Shown here: in pieces, positions 46,428-61,148 of the stretch
How the letters are laid out: every line of letters starts with the position of its first letter
How positions within the stretch are numbered: the stretch's first letter is position 1
From: Deinococcus hopiensis KR-140
GTDB taxonomy: Bacteria > Deinococcota > Deinococci > Deinococcales > Deinococcaceae
Assembly (NCBI RefSeq): GCF_900176165.1
Contig: NZ_FWWU01000004.1
Span: 316,192 to 380,191 of the forward strand
DNA length: 64,000 bases
Direction of reading: 5' to 3'
The notes under the pieces: model-generated
What the model was told of the DNA's origin: nothing
What the model saw: only the letters and a program-made list of their open reading frames with translations
Databases searched by the model: none
Position numbers and translations under genes: made by a program

Positions 46428-47333
46428 CTAACACCTCGCACAAAATCTCCAGAATGAGGCGGGCTGCCAGCAGCGAGCTGCGCTCCGAGGAGTCGAGATT
46501 GGGGGCGAGTTCCACCACGTCCACGCCGACAAGTCGGTGACGGCGGGCAACTTCGCGAATTACCCGCATCGCCAGGGCGTAGGTGAAGCCGTCGGGCTCG
46601 GGGCTGCTTGTGCCCGGCAAGACCGCTGGGTCGAAGGCGTCCACATCCACGCTCAGGTAAACGGAGCGGCCCTCGGGCAGCGCCCGCAGCACGGACGTGA
46701 ATTGCGCCTCCACGTCCTCCATCGGCACCAGGGTATGCCCCCGCGCCCGCGCGGCCGCCACGGCTTCAGCGTCGAACCGCAGCCCGCGCAGCCCCAGCGT
46801 GGTGATGTGGACGAGGTTGGGAAGTTCCTCGGCGGCCCGGCGGAAGGGACTGGAGTTGCTGTAGCGTGTGCCGTTGCGTATGTCGGTGAAGTCGAGGTGG
46901 GCGTCGAGCTGGATGACGTGCAGCTCAGGCACGTCGTGGAAGGCGCGTAGCAGCGGGTACGTCACGCTGTGGTCGCCTCCCAGAAAGACGGGCAATCTGC
47001 AGCGCTCGCGCACCTGTCTCGCCGCTTCAGTGATGCGCTTGCGCGCCAGTTCCGGCTCCAGGCTGGGCAGCACCACGTCACCTGCGTCCGCGAAAGTCAC
47101 GCCTCCGAGCCGTGTTCGTCCGTCCAGCCCGGTGAAGGGCGGCACAAAGCGCAAAGACGCCTCCCGCAACGCCCGGGGCGCGAAGCGGGCTCCGGGCCGG
47201 AAGCCCAGCGCGATATCGAAGGGGATGCCCAGAACGCCCACGTCCGCGCGCCAGTCTCCACCCGTTTCAACGAGGGGCGCGCGGGCAAAGGAGGCGACGC
47301 CGCCGTAGGGAAGGTGGGAGGGCGGTCCCTCCA

Positions 47334-47334
<1 letters not shown>
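46420..47334 (-). CDS. hutG: Formimidoylglutamase/agmatinase-family ureohydrolase
   Basis: 304 residues with the binuclear Mn motifs of the arginase family: LGGDHSVTYPLL (about 119-128), QLDAHLDF (DAHxD) and SVDVDAFDP (SxDxDxxDP). The position in the hut operon points to formiminoglutamase (N-formimino-L-glutamate to glutamate and formamide). The GTSSPEPDGFTY and GVDVVELAPNLD segments, though, look like agmatinase/SpeB, so by sequence alone it could have been called agmatinase. Its ATG shares one base with the hutU stop. Low uncertainty on family, moderate on substrate. Confidence 0.83.
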
Positions 47335-49031
<1,697 letters not shown>

Positions 49032-49113
49032 GGGCGTCCTTTCGGAGTGAGGCGAGGGGTGGAGTGGATTGCGCCGCCATCGTCCGCCTTCCGGAAGCAG
49101 GCCACAAGTCGTA

Positions 49114-49133
49114 TTTTCGGAATAACCGGAAAA
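49114..49133. promoter_or_regulatory. Inverted repeat in hut/IclR divergent spacer
   Basis: TTTTC-N10-GAAAA (TTTTCGGAATAACCGGAAAA) is centred 24 bases before the IclR-type start and about 90 before hutU. IclR proteins often bind such imperfect palindromes. Binding is inferred. Confidence 0.5.
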
Positions 49134-49147
49134 GGTAGACTTGGGCC

Positions 49148-49897
49148 GTGCCCCGCACCCTCGCCACCGTGGACAGCGCCGTCCGTGTGCTCGAAGCCTT
49201 CGACGCAGACCGCACCGAGTGGACCCTGACGGCCCTCGCGGTCCATCTCGGCGAGGCCACCTCCACCCTCCACGAGCAGCTCACCACGCTGACGGCGGGC
49301 GGGCTGCTGATGCGGGTGGGACGGGGGCGCTACCGACTGGGCTGGCGGCTGCTCAAGCTCTCCAGCGCGCTCTACGGCTCGGTGCCGTGGTACGCGCCGG
49401 CGCACGACGCGATGAACGCCCTGGCGCGAGGAACGCACCTGCTCGCCTTTCTCTGCGTGCTGGAAGCCGGTCAGGATCAGGCGCAGGTCCTGTGCATCGC
49501 CCGCTCCGTGCAGGGACGGGACGGGCCGCCGGTGGTGGGAGAAACCGACTTCGTGCTGCCGCCCCACGCCACGGCGAGCGGCAAGCTGCTGTACGCCCTG
49601 GCGGGTCTGGACCTTCCTCCAGACGCTCCCCGCTTCACCCCACACACCCTGGCGGCGCCCTGGCCGGAGGAAGCCCGCCGAATCCGCTTGGACCGCCTGG
49701 CCCTGACGCGGGACGAGTGGGCGGTGGGCACGAGCGGGCTGGCCGTGCCCCTGGTGGGCGAGGGGGGAAAGGTGATCGCCGCCCTGGGCCTGAGCCTGCC
49801 CACCGCCCGGCTGCGGGAACAGGAACGCCTGACCCGGCGGCTGCGTGACGCGGCGGACGGGGTGGCCTGGACGCTGGGGCACCGTCCGGGGTCTTGA
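49148..49897 (+). CDS. IclR-family transcriptional regulator of hut genes
   Basis: 249 residues from GTG 49148. N-terminal winged helix: LATVDSAVRVLEAFDADRTEWTLTAL in parts, with HTH LAVHLGEATSTLHEQLTTLTAGGLL and wing YRLGWRLLKLSS. The C-terminal ligand domain has VVGETDFVLPPHATASGKLLYA and a serine/glycine-rich region with LAVPLVGEGGKVIAALGLSLP. Divergent from hutU, so likely the histidine/urocanate-responsive controller. An overlapping ORF at 49141 in another frame is a shadow. Confidence 0.87.
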   Translation: MPRTLATVDSAVRVLEAFDADRTEWTLTALAVHLGEATSTLHEQLTTLTAGGLLMRVGRGRYRLGWRLLKLSSALYGSVPWYAPAHDAMNALARGTHLLAFLCVLEAGQDQAQVLCIARSVQGRDGPPVVGETDFVLPPHATASGKLLYALAGLDLPPDAPRFTPHTLAAPWPEEARRIRLDRLALTRDEWAVGTSGLAVPLVGEGGKVIAALGLSLPTARLREQERLTRRLRDAADGVAWTLGHRPGS

Positions 49898-49912
49898 ACC
49901 CCGTCGCCGACT

Positions 49913-51781
49913 TCAGCCCTGGGGCTTGGGCATGTCCGGCACAATTGCGCCCTGGGCCGGAAGTTGCGACACGCTCACCACCCGGTCGCGGCCCTGGCGC
50001 TTGGCTTCGTACAGGGCCTCGTCGGCGGCCGAGACCAGGCCCTCGGGGGTGGTGCCGTCTCCCGGGAAGGTCGAGACGCCGATGGACACGCTGACCTGCC
50101 CGAGCGGCTGCCCGCGCAGGTTGACCCGCAGGCCGTGGACCGCCTGCCGAAAACCGTTGGCGCGGGCGAGGGCGTCCTCATGGGCCGTGTCGAGCAGCAC
50201 CACCACGAACTCCTCGCCGCCGTAGCGGCACACCACGTCCTCGGCACGGAAAAAGTCCTGCATCTCCTGGGCCACGGCCACGAGCATCGCGTCGCCTCCA
50301 TCGTGTCCGAAGGTGTCGTTAAAGCGCTTGAAGTGGTCGATGTCCAGCGCCAGCACGCTGAGGGCGCGTCGGTTGCGCTCCGCGCTCACGAGTTCGCGCG
50401 ACAGGGTTTCTTCGAGGTACCGGCGGTTAAAGGCCCCGGTCAGGGCGTCACGAATGCTCTGGTTGCGCAGCGTGTCGCGCAGTTGCAGGCTGGCGATGGA
50501 CAGCGCGATCTGCCGGGCGACGGCCTCGGCAAAGTTGCGGGCCCGGGCCGTTTCCTTGGAGCTCTGCTCGGGGTCGTCGGCGCTCAGCCGCAGTGAACCG
50601 AGCGTCTCGCCCTGCGCGACGAGGGGAATGCACAGGTAGGCGTGGGTGTGCCCTGGGGCCTGCTGGATGCACGACATGGTGATGGGATGCTCGCGGGTGT
50701 AGGTCCGGCCCTTGCGCAGCGCCCAGCACATGTCGGGCGTGGAGGTCAGGTCCGGTGTGCGCCAGCGGGCCTCGCCCCAGCTCACCTGCACGGTGAGCAG
50801 GTTGCGCGACGCGGCGATTACACTGACGGTGCCGCTCCAGCCTGGGAAGATGTGCGGCAACATGCCCTGAAGTACGGCGTACCCCTCGGCCAGCGTGTAG
50901 CAGGCCTGCAGGGTATCGGTCAGCTCGGCGAGCCGCCCGGCGTCCTCACTCAGGCGCGCGACCTGCTCGTGCTGCCGCTCCAGGGCTGCGTGCCGCTCCT
51001 GCACCTCGGCCTGGCTCGTCTGAATGGCGGCCGCCATCTCGTTGAAGTGCCCCGCGACCTCCTGCACCTCGTATACGTCGCTGCGCGGCGCGCGCTCGTC
51101 GTAGTGTCCGGCCGCAACGCGCCGCGTCACCCGGCTCAACCCCTCCAGCGCCTGTCCCAGCCGCCGCGAGAGATTGGTGCCGATCAGCGCCGAAGCTCCC
51201 GCCACCAACGCAAAGGCGAGCAGCACCAACCCCTGTACCAGGCGCAGGCTGAAGGTGGCGTCACGCTGCATCTGTACGGTCTGGGCCTGAAGCGCGGCCT
51301 GCATCCCCGCCAGTTCCTGCCGCATGCTGTCCACCAGGCGTTTGCCCGCTTGCGACCGGGCCGCTTCACCCGCTGAGAAACCGTTCGCCCGCCGCGTCTC
51401 GATCTCGGGCGTGGCCACGTCACGGAACCATCGGTCGAGCAGCGCCTGCACGTTGCTCAGGCGTTCCATCTGCTTCTGACTGGCCTGCTCGGCCAGAAAT
51501 CTGCTGAGTGCCGAGAACTCACCGGGCAACAACGCGCGTCCCCGGTCGTACGGTTCTAGAAAGACGTCGTTGCCCGTGATGATGTACCCGCGCACCCCCG
51601 TTTCCAGGTCCACGATGTGCTGCAAGACCGTCTCGATCTGTTGGCTTCCCCCCTGCAGCTCGCGGAGGGTGGCCGAGTCGCTCAGGTTGCGCTGAATGCT
51701 GTACAGCACGAGCGCGCCTGCCAGGGCCAGGATGACCGACAGGCCCGTCAGGTTGCGGGAGATGAGGGTTCGCAGATGCAT
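49913..51781 (-). CDS. Membrane diguanylate cyclase (CHASE3-HAMP-GAF-GGDEF)
   Basis: 622 residues; ATG 51781 follows GGAGAAGC and gives the natural start MHLRTLISRNLTG. Two membrane segments (about 10-30 and 182-205) bracket a periplasmic CHASE3-like domain (LQHIVDLETGVRGYIITGND). Then HAMP (about 205-260), a coiled coil, a GAF domain (about 290-440) and GGDEF. The active site RYGGEEF is intact and an inhibitory RxxD site (RAED) lies 5 residues before it. It should make cyclic di-GMP from GTP in response to an outer signal. Given polysaccharide genes nearby a role in surface behaviour is plausible but unproven. Confidence 0.93.
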   Translation of the reverse strand: MHLRTLISRNLTGLSVILALAGALVLYSIQRNLSDSATLRELQGGSQQIETVLQHIVDLETGVRGYIITGNDVFLEPYDRGRALLPGEFSALSRFLAEQASQKQMERLSNVQALLDRWFRDVATPEIETRRANGFSAGEAARSQAGKRLVDSMRQELAGMQAALQAQTVQMQRDATFSLRLVQGLVLLAFALVAGASALIGTNLSRRLGQALEGLSRVTRRVAAGHYDERAPRSDVYEVQEVAGHFNEMAAAIQTSQAEVQERHAALERQHEQVARLSEDAGRLAELTDTLQACYTLAEGYAVLQGMLPHIFPGWSGTVSVIAASRNLLTVQVSWGEARWRTPDLTSTPDMCWALRKGRTYTREHPITMSCIQQAPGHTHAYLCIPLVAQGETLGSLRLSADDPEQSSKETARARNFAEAVARQIALSIASLQLRDTLRNQSIRDALTGAFNRRYLEETLSRELVSAERNRRALSVLALDIDHFKRFNDTFGHDGGDAMLVAVAQEMQDFFRAEDVVCRYGGEEFVVVLLDTAHEDALARANGFRQAVHGLRVNLRGQPLGQVSVSIGVSTFPGDGTTPEGLVSAADEALYEAKRQGRDRVVSVSQLPAQGAIVPDMPKPQG

Positions 51782-51882
51782 GCTTCTCCAGTCAGCATGA
51801 GGCCTGGGTCCCCCCAATGCCAGCAGGAAGCCTACACATCGCGCTTCTGGCTCGGGGTCCGGCGTGTGGCTGGAGCTGGGGG

Positions 51883-52461
51883 TCAGGACAGGTGCGGCCG
51901 CAGCACCTTGAGAACAGCCTCGGGCGTAACGAGTTCGTGCGGATCGAGGTTCAAGACCGTGATGATGCTGCCTCCGCCCAGCCCCGTGTCCTTGTTGACC
52001 TCCGGCGACCTGCGGCGGTCGCGCCCATAGGTGTGGTGGGTGAGCATGATCGCGAGCACCGGCACGCGCTCCGGCTGGGCCACAATCAGGAAATCGAGCT
52101 TGCGCCGCGCCTCGCGCTCCAGCCCGCCGCCTGGCGTCAGCGCCAGGAAATCCTTGAGCTGTACGTTCTGCACCACCTCGTAGGGTTGGTCCATCAGGGC
52201 CTCGCGCAGGGCGAGGGCAAAGCGGTCTCCGATGCGCGCCATACGCTCGGTGGTGTTCAGGATGAGGTCCGTCTGCGTCTGTCCAGCGCGGGTCTGCCCG
52301 GCCCGCGTCTGGCCCACCTGGGTCTGACTCGCCCGGGGGTCCGCGCTCCGTTTCTCGGAGGCGGGTTTGGGCGTGCCCGGCATCTGGGAGCGGTTGGAAG
52401 CCTGGGTCTTGTCTTCGGCGGGTTTCCCATCCGCCTTGCGTTTCGAGAAAAGGCCGCGCAT
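51883..52461 (-). CDS. Hypothetical protein, possibly DUF2726-like
   Basis: 192 residues. The first 65 are basic and disordered, with a repeated QTRAG/QTQ pattern (SQTQVGQTRAGQTRAGQTQ). The C-terminal 125 are globular: ILNTTERMARIGDRFALALRE, NVQLKDFLALTPGGGLEREARRKLDFLIV, PVLAIMLTHHTYG in parts. The KLDFLIVAQPERVPVLAI string resembles nuclease-fold DUF2726 proteins, but the match is from memory and weak. No neighbour suggests a role. Confidence 0.6.
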   Translation of the reverse strand: MRGLFSKRKADGKPAEDKTQASNRSQMPGTPKPASEKRSADPRASQTQVGQTRAGQTRAGQTQTDLILNTTERMARIGDRFALALREALMDQPYEVVQNVQLKDFLALTPGGGLEREARRKLDFLIVAQPERVPVLAIMLTHHTYGRDRRRSPEVNKDTGLGGGSIITVLNLDPHELVTPEAVLKVLRPHLS

Positions 52462-52824
52462 GACGTCAGCATAGGCGGCCTGGATGGGCAGAGGGTGATT
52501 TGGGTTGGGGTTCTGGCTTCAGCTTTCGCCCTGCGTTCCCCGGGCCCCTCAGTTCCGTCCCCGCCACGACGCACGCCGCCGTCACCGCCTTTCAGCCCTC
52601 GCGCGCTCCCGAGCCTCCCACCTGCTTGCCGAGCAGCAGCACCTGCACCTCGGGGCCGCCCGTCTGGACGGCGGACCGTCTGCCTCCGAAGGCGCTGCCC
52701 AGGAGTTCGAGCGCCGAGTGCGCCTGTTGAATGGGGCTTGGGACGGCCTGAGCAGGCTGTGGGAAAGGCCAAAGGCAGACGGACGAAAACGCTTTCGGGT
52801 TCTTGCTCAAATCTGCACACCTCC
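52462..52824. other. Intergenic region, possible small ORF
   Basis: Contains a minus-strand frame ending at 52592 whose last 45 codons are protein-like (IQQAHSALELLGSAFGG, then GGPEVQVLLLGKQVG), but no clear start: the TTG at 52831 sits in a -35-like box. It may be a small hypothetical gene or a remnant. Confidence 0.3.
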
Positions 52825-52926
52825 TTGACAAGAACGCGCTACGCTTGCCCTACCCCAAAATTGAAAGCCGACCGGGTGAAGTCGGCGGGCAGCTCCGTCT
52901 CCCGGCATCCAGGAGCGGAGCTTTTT
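52825..52926 (+). ncRNA. Candidate small RNA with intrinsic terminator
   Basis: A TTGACA (52825-52830) is followed by a possible transcript with hairpin GCCGAC/GTCGGC (52867-52886) and a terminator at 52891-52926: 11-bp stem AGCTCCG-CTCC with GGAG-CGGAGCT, one bulge, 9-base loop, then T5. The -10 box is poor (TACCCC near 52851), and no ORF is present. No known family recognised. Confidence 0.35.
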
Positions 52927-53053
52927 CCTGAGGCTGTCTTGCCGGGGCGAAGCGGCACCTTCAGCGGAACGGCGGCCGACACCCCAAGTCGGAAATGGGT
53001 ACGGCCGCCCCCACTCCGTTTCGGTCTGTCTGCCCTCTTCCCTCGGCGCTGCG

Positions 53054-54186
53054 TCAGTCCAGCACCGTCCACTTCTCTGCGCTGCCGCTACTTTCCACCA
53101 TCTTCTCGATGAAGCGCACTCCCCGCGCGCCGTCCTCCACTGTGGGGTAATCAGGCGTGTATTCCCGGCCCTCTGCCTTGGCCCGGATGTGCGTGGCGGC
53201 GGCCCGGTACACGTTGGCAAAGGCCTCGATAAAGCCCTCGGGGTGCCCTGCGGGGAGTCGAGTGGCCCCCTGCGCTTCCCCACACAGACCGGGGCCGCTG
53301 CGCGTCAGCACCTGCTGCGGAGCGTCCAATGAATCGAACAGCAGGCGGTTGGGGTCCTCCTGCCGCCAGCTCAGGCTGCCCTTCGTGCCGTGAACGCGCA
53401 GGCGCAGGTCGTTCTCGCCGCCGATCTCCACCTGCGAGACCGTCAGGATACCTTTGGCCCCCCCCCGGAAGCGCAGCAGCGCCGAGGCGTCGTCGTCCAG
53501 CATTCGGCCCGGAACAAAAGCCGTCAGGTCCGCGCAGACCGCTTCCAGTTCCAGGCCCGTCACGGCGCTCATCAGGTTCTCGGCGTGGGTGCCGATGTCG
53601 CCGACTGCGCCCCCCAATCCGCTGCGAGAGGGATCGGTGCGCCAGTCGGCCTGTTTGTTGCCTTCCAGGGGGCCAGCCAGCCAGCCCTGGCGGTATTCCA
53701 CGGCGACCTTACGGATGTCACCCAGCTGTCCCGTGCGGACCATGTGCCGCGCCTGCTTCACCATCGGGTAGCCGGTGTAGTTGTAGGTGACGGCGAAGAC
53801 CACCCCCGACGCATTGACCACCCGCACCAGGTCCTGGGCCTGTTCTGAGGTATGCACCAGGGGTTTGTCACAGACGACGTGGATTCCGGCTTCGGCAAAC
53901 GCCTTTGCCACCGGGTAGTGCAGGTGGTTGGGGGTGACGATCGCCACCAGATCGATGCGGTCCTCGCGCGCCAGCTCGCCCGCCAGCATGTCCTGCCAAC
54001 TGCCGTAGTTGCGCTCGTCCGGCAGTCCCAGCGCCTCTCCCGATGCCCGCGAACGTTCCGGCGTGCTCGACAGCGCCCCCGCCACGAGTTCGATCTCGCC
54101 GTCCAGGGTGGCCGCCATGCGGTGAACGGCTCCGATAAAGGCCCCCTGACCGCCGCCCACCATGCCCATGCGGAGCTTGAGGGGCC

Positions 54187-54190
<4 letters not shown>
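53054..54190 (-). CDS. Gfo/Idh/MocA-family oxidoreductase
   Basis: 378 residues from GTG 54190 (GTGA with the gene before). Rossmann start LRMGMVGGGQGAFIGAVHR, then VAIVTPNHLHYPVAKAFAEAG, the catalytic-Lys motif HVVCDKPLVHT, and YNYTGYPMVKQAR. C-terminal beta-sheet domain with GDIGTHAENLMS. It is probably an NAD(P)-dependent sugar or inositol dehydrogenase. Last gene of the ROK-ABC operon, so it likely acts on the imported sugar. The stop at 53054 is followed by the sRNA candidate region. Confidence 0.87.
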
Positions 54191-55200
<1,010 letters not shown>

Positions 55201-55309
55201 AAGAAACCTCGAACAGGGAAAACGGAGCGTTGTTGGGGGCGGGAAAGCGGAACGGGCGGAAAGAGAAAGCGGCCCGAGCCGGGGAAGCGCGGGCCGCCCC
55301 CGGCAAACG

Positions 55310-56260
<951 letters not shown>

Positions 56261-56321
56261 GGTGTTCCTCCGGGCAAAAGTGGGTGGGCGGGCGACGGTG
56301 ACGCGGCACGGACGAGGGGCA

Positions 56322-57312
<991 letters not shown>

Positions 57313-57320
<8 letters not shown>

Positions 57321-58854
57321 GCGCGGTCACCCCTTCTCCTTGAGGCGCGGCCCCGTCGTCTTTCAGGCCCGTGGCGTACTCGATGACCTCGTGTTCGTTC
57401 ATGCGCTCCCCCGTGAGTTCCCCGACGATCCGGCCCGCCCGCATCACCAGCAGGCGGTGGCACAGGCCCAGCAGCTCGGGCAGCTCGCTGGAAATGACGA
57501 CCACGGCCTTGCCTGTATCGGCCAGGCGGTGAATGAGGTGGTAGATCTCGCGCTTGGCGCCCACGTCCACGCCACGTGTGGGCTCGTCCAGCACGATGAC
57601 CTCGGGCTCGGTTTCCAGAATCTTGGCGAGGGCGAGCTTCTGCTGGTTGCCGCCCGAGAGCGCGTTCGCCGCCACATCCAGCCGCCCGGTGCGGATGCCG
57701 TACTCGTCCACGGCCCGCGCCAGCGCCCGGCGTTCAGCCCCCACGTCGAGCAGTGGCCGGGCGTAGCGCGATAAGGTCATCAGCGTCAGGTTCTGGCGCA
57801 GCCCCGCGTCCACCAGCAGGCCCTTGCCCTTGCGGTCTTCAGACAGGTAGACCAGGCGGTGACGGGCCGCGTCTCCCGCGTCGCGGATGGTCACGGGCTT
57901 TCCGTCCCGCTCCACGCGCTCTACGGTGCGGCGGCGCAGGCCCAGGAGTCCCTCGAGCGCCTCGGTCCGGCCCGCGCCGACGAGGCCGGCGAAGCCCAGC
58001 ACCTCGCCCCGGCGCACCGCGAAGGAGAGGTTCTGCGCCCAGCCGGGCACGGTAAGCCCCCGCACGGCGAGCGCCACCTCACCGGAGGGCGCACCCCGCG
58101 CTGGAAACATGTCCTCCAGTTCACGTCCCACCATCAGGCTCGCCATGGCGCGCGGCGTCAGGCCCTCTCTGGGCCGCGTGGCGACGAAACGCCCGTCGCG
58201 CAGCACCGTCACCCGGTCCGCGATGCGCTCCACCTCGTCGAGCTTGTGGCTGATGTACAGCACCGTCACGCCTTCGGAGCGCAGCCGGGCCACGAGGTCC
58301 AGCAGCACCCGCGTTTCGCCCAGCGTCAGGGCTGCCGTCGGCTCGTCCATAATGAGCAGCCGCGCCTGGCGGGACAGCGCCCGCGCAATTTCCACGAGCT
58401 GCTTTTGCCCCACGCTCAGGTCCCGCACGCGGGTGCGCGGGTCCAGCTGCACGTCCACCAGGGCCAGGGCAGCGGCGGCGCTGCGGTTCATCTCGGCGTC
58501 GTTCAGCAGAAAGCCGCCCACCTCGTGCCCCAGGAAGACGTTCTGCGAGACGGTCAGGTCCTCGGCCAGATTGAATTCCTGGTGAATCAGGACGATGCCG
58601 AGCGCCTCGGCGTCGCGCACCGAGCGGAGTTGCACGGGCGCGCCGTCCACTTCCACCTGCCCGGAGGTGGGCGCGTGGTGGCCCGAGAGCACCTTCATCA
58701 GCGTGCTTTTGCCCGCGCCGTTCTCGCCCAGCAGCGCGTGAACCTCGCCGGGAGCGATCTCGAACGACACGTCCCGCAGCACGTCCACCGGACCGAAGCG
58801 CTTGGACACACCGCGAAAGGCGGCGCGGGGAACGGCACCTACCCCGCCCGTCAC
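57313..58854 (-). CDS. Sugar ABC transporter ATP-binding protein (RbsA-like, duplicated)
   Basis: 513 residues from GTG 58854 (GTGA with the ROK gene). Two ABC modules. The first has Walker A GENGAGKSTL, signature LSVGQKQLVEIARAL and Walker B LLIMDEPTAAL. The second has a degenerate P loop GLVGAGRTEALEG, signature LSGGNQQKLALAK, and Walker B VIVLDEPTRGVD. This asymmetry is normal for CUT2 ATPases. It drives uptake by the adjoining permease and binding protein. Upstream codons to 59007 lie in the ROK gene. Confidence 0.92.
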
Positions 58855-60062
58855 GTGCGTTCCACCCGGAGACAACCCAGCATCGCCAGTGCTCCGGCCC
58901 CGATCAGGCCGCCCTGGTCTCCCACGAGGGAGGGGCGAATCTCGATATGCCGCGTTGAGAGCGCCAGTGAGCGCTGGTACACGCTCTGACGGATGGAGGC
59001 GAGCCACAGCGGCCCCATGCGCGTCACACCGCCCGTCAGGACGATGTGCGACGGATTGAAGAAGTTGACCAGCGACGCGAGCATCTGGCCGATGAGCAGG
59101 CCCGACTTCTGAATAATGGCGTTCGCCACCGGGTCCCCCTCACGCGCCGCGCGGGCCACGTCCGGGGGGTCCAGCCGTCCGTTCGCCTCCAACCAGTCGG
59201 CCAGAAGGGGGCTCTCGCCCGCCTGCGCGGCCGCCGTGGCCTCGCGGGCGATGGCGGGACCGGCGGCCATCACCTCCACGCAGCCCACGTTGCCGCAGTG
59301 GCAGCGCGGCCCCAGGGGATCCACCAGGATGTGCCCCACGTCGCCCGCCGCTCCGTCCGCGCCCCGGTAGATCTCGCCGCCACATACGATGCCGCAGCCG
59401 ATCCCGGTGCCCACCTTGACCACGAAGAAGTTCTGCGGTTGCTGTCCGCCATGCCACAGTTCGGCCAGCGCCGCGATGTTCACGTCGTTGTCCACATACA
59501 CGGGGGCGTCCAGCATCTCCGCGAGGTCGTCGCGGATCGAAAAGCCCTCCCAACCGGGCATGATGGGCGGGTTGACCGGCAGGCCACTTTGAAACTCCAC
59601 CGGCCCCGGAAGGCCCATACCCACGGCGAGGACGTCGCCTTCCCGCAGGCCCCGCGCACGAAGAAGCTGGCGCACCAGCGCCTTGACCCGCGCCATCACC
59701 GGGCCCGGCCCCCGCCGCACGTCCGTGTCCTCAGTCAAGGCGTCCAGAACCTCCAGCGTGGGGGAGAGCAGGGCCACGTCCAGGCTGGTGGCGCCCAGGT
59801 CGACTGCTGCCAGCACGCCCAGGTCGCGGCTCAGACTCAGCCCCTCCGCACGCCGCCCTCCAGTGGAGGCGTGAGCGCCGCGTTCTTCCAGCACGCCGGC
59901 GGTGATCAGCCCGGCCACTTCTGCGCCCAGCTTGCTCTTGGAAAAGCCCACACGCCGTCCCAACTCGCTGCGGGAGAGGTCCCGTCCCCAGAAGACCGCT
60001 TCCACCACCGCCCGCTCGGCCGCGGAAATATCTGACCACCGGCCCACCGTCTGTGCCGTCAT
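58851..60062 (-). CDS. ROK-family transcriptional repressor
   Basis: 403 residues: N-terminal winged helix (about 15-65, LSRSELGRRVGFSKSKLGAEVAGLI), then a sugar-kinase-like domain: GVLAAVDLGATSLDVALL (ATP motif degenerate), VGMGLPGPVEF, VDNDVNIAALAELWHG (catalytic-type Asp), Zn motif GHILVDPLGPRCHCGNVGCVEVMA (Cys/His) and LTGGVTRMG. Such proteins repress sugar genes until the sugar or its phosphate binds. First gene of the operon and likely its repressor. AAGGAGG lies before ATG 60062. Confidence 0.9.
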   Translation of the reverse strand: MTAQTVGRWSDISAAERAVVEAVFWGRDLSRSELGRRVGFSKSKLGAEVAGLITAGVLEERGAHASTGGRRAEGLSLSRDLGVLAAVDLGATSLDVALLSPTLEVLDALTEDTDVRRGPGPVMARVKALVRQLLRARGLREGDVLAVGMGLPGPVEFQSGLPVNPPIMPGWEGFSIRDDLAEMLDAPVYVDNDVNIAALAELWHGGQQPQNFFVVKVGTGIGCGIVCGGEIYRGADGAAGDVGHILVDPLGPRCHCGNVGCVEVMAAGPAIAREATAAAQAGESPLLADWLEANGRLDPPDVARAAREGDPVANAIIQKSGLLIGQMLASLVNFFNPSHIVLTGGVTRMGPLWLASIRQSVYQRSLALSTRHIEIRPSLVGDQGGLIGAGALAMLGCLRVERT

Positions 60063-60408
60063 GTCGCCCCGCCTCCTTCTGGATGAAGAGAAGTGTAATC
60101 CCGTCCTCTTTGTCCACGCAAGCGCGTACTTTGGCTTGATTTCGACCTAAGTCGGCGGTTGAGAGGCGTTTTGGCGCCTCTTCAGCAAGGCACTCGGTTG
60201 TGTTGCGGGCCGCTGCCGATCCCGAGGCGAAAAAGCAAAAGGAACGCAGGGTGCGGCAATTCTGCACTGGGTCAGAAGCTGAACAGACTTTCCGATGCTA
60301 TGTTACGGGTGTAAGAACAGGTGATATTACGCTTCTGGCTGACCGTGAAATCAGGATCAGGGAAAAAGGCTTCTTTTCGCTTTCCGTCCACCAAGAAGGA
60401 GAGGAACT
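60063..60408. other. Divergent spacer between ROK operon and peptidase E
   Basis: 346 bases. For the ROK gene a weak TTGCGT-N18-TACACT pair lies about 60 bases upstream, and a short CGAC-CTAA-GTCG inverted repeat at 60143-60154 could be an operator. For peptidase E only an AAGGAGAGG ribosome site is clear. No gene seen. Confidence 0.35.
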
Positions 60409-61089
60409 GTGAAACTTCTGCTCACTTCGGCTGGAATCAAAAATCCCAGCATCCATGACGCGCTGCTGGACCTTCTGGGCAAGCCGATTGCCGAGGCCAC
60501 TGCCCTTTGCATTCCCACGGCGGGTTACGGACATCCACAGACCAATCCAACCCATGCGTGGCGATTTATCAGCGGACAGGAACCCCAGTGCCCAATGACC
60601 GAACTGGGTTGGAAGTCTGTGGGCGTGCTGGAACTGACCGCGCTGCCCAGCATCGGGCGGGAGCGCTGGGTTCCCTGGGTGCAGCAGGCAGACGTTTTGC
60701 TGGTCAACGGCGGCGACGCCCTGTACCTGGGCCACTGGATGCGGGAGTCCGGGCTGGCGGACCTGTTGCCGTCGCTGCGCGAGACCGTCTGGGTGGGACT
60801 GAGTGCGGGGAGCATGGTCATGACCCCACGTACCGGAAAGGACTTCGTGGCGTGGCAGCCTCCCACGGGAAGCGACGAGACACTGGGCCTCGTCGATTTC
60901 TCGATCTTCCCGCATCTGGATCACCCGGACCTGCCGCACAACACCCTAACCAATGCAGAGAAGTGGGCGGCGGGCCTTTCCGGTCCGGCCTACGCGATCG
61001 ACGATGAGACTGCCATCAAAGTCACGGACAGCGGCCTTGAGGTGATCTCCGAGGGGCACTGGAAGCGCTTTACACCCCAGCAGCCCTAG
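60409..61089 (+). CDS. Peptidase E family (S51) protein
   Basis: 226 residues from GTG 60409 with AAGGAGAGG upstream. Catalytic Ser132 in GLSAGSMVM; LLVNGGDALYLGHWM and VDFSIFPHLDHPDLP carry the other conserved positions of the family. S51 enzymes cleave Asp-X dipeptides or act as cyanophycinase relatives. Cytoplasmic, no signal. It stands alone on the plus strand between two sugar clusters. Peptidase E call moderate to good; exact substrate open. Confidence 0.85.
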   Translation: MKLLLTSAGIKNPSIHDALLDLLGKPIAEATALCIPTAGYGHPQTNPTHAWRFISGQEPQCPMTELGWKSVGVLELTALPSIGRERWVPWVQQADVLLVNGGDALYLGHWMRESGLADLLPSLRETVWVGLSAGSMVMTPRTGKDFVAWQPPTGSDETLGLVDFSIFPHLDHPDLPHNTLTNAEKWAAGLSGPAYAIDDETAIKVTDSGLEVISEGHWKRFTPQQP

Positions 61090-61148
61090 CTTCCAGGCTC
61101 TCCCCATATCTTCGGGAGGGCCCGGCAGCAGGTGGAGCGGCTGAGCAC

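Noticed and set aside
52867..52926. Riboswitch for the gene on either side
   Set aside because: The structure is on the plus strand while both neighbours are on the minus strand, so it cannot be their leader; kept only as a small RNA candidate.
61090..61148. Terminator between peptidase E and ThuA-like genes
   Set aside because: Only short imperfect hairpins and no T-run were found.
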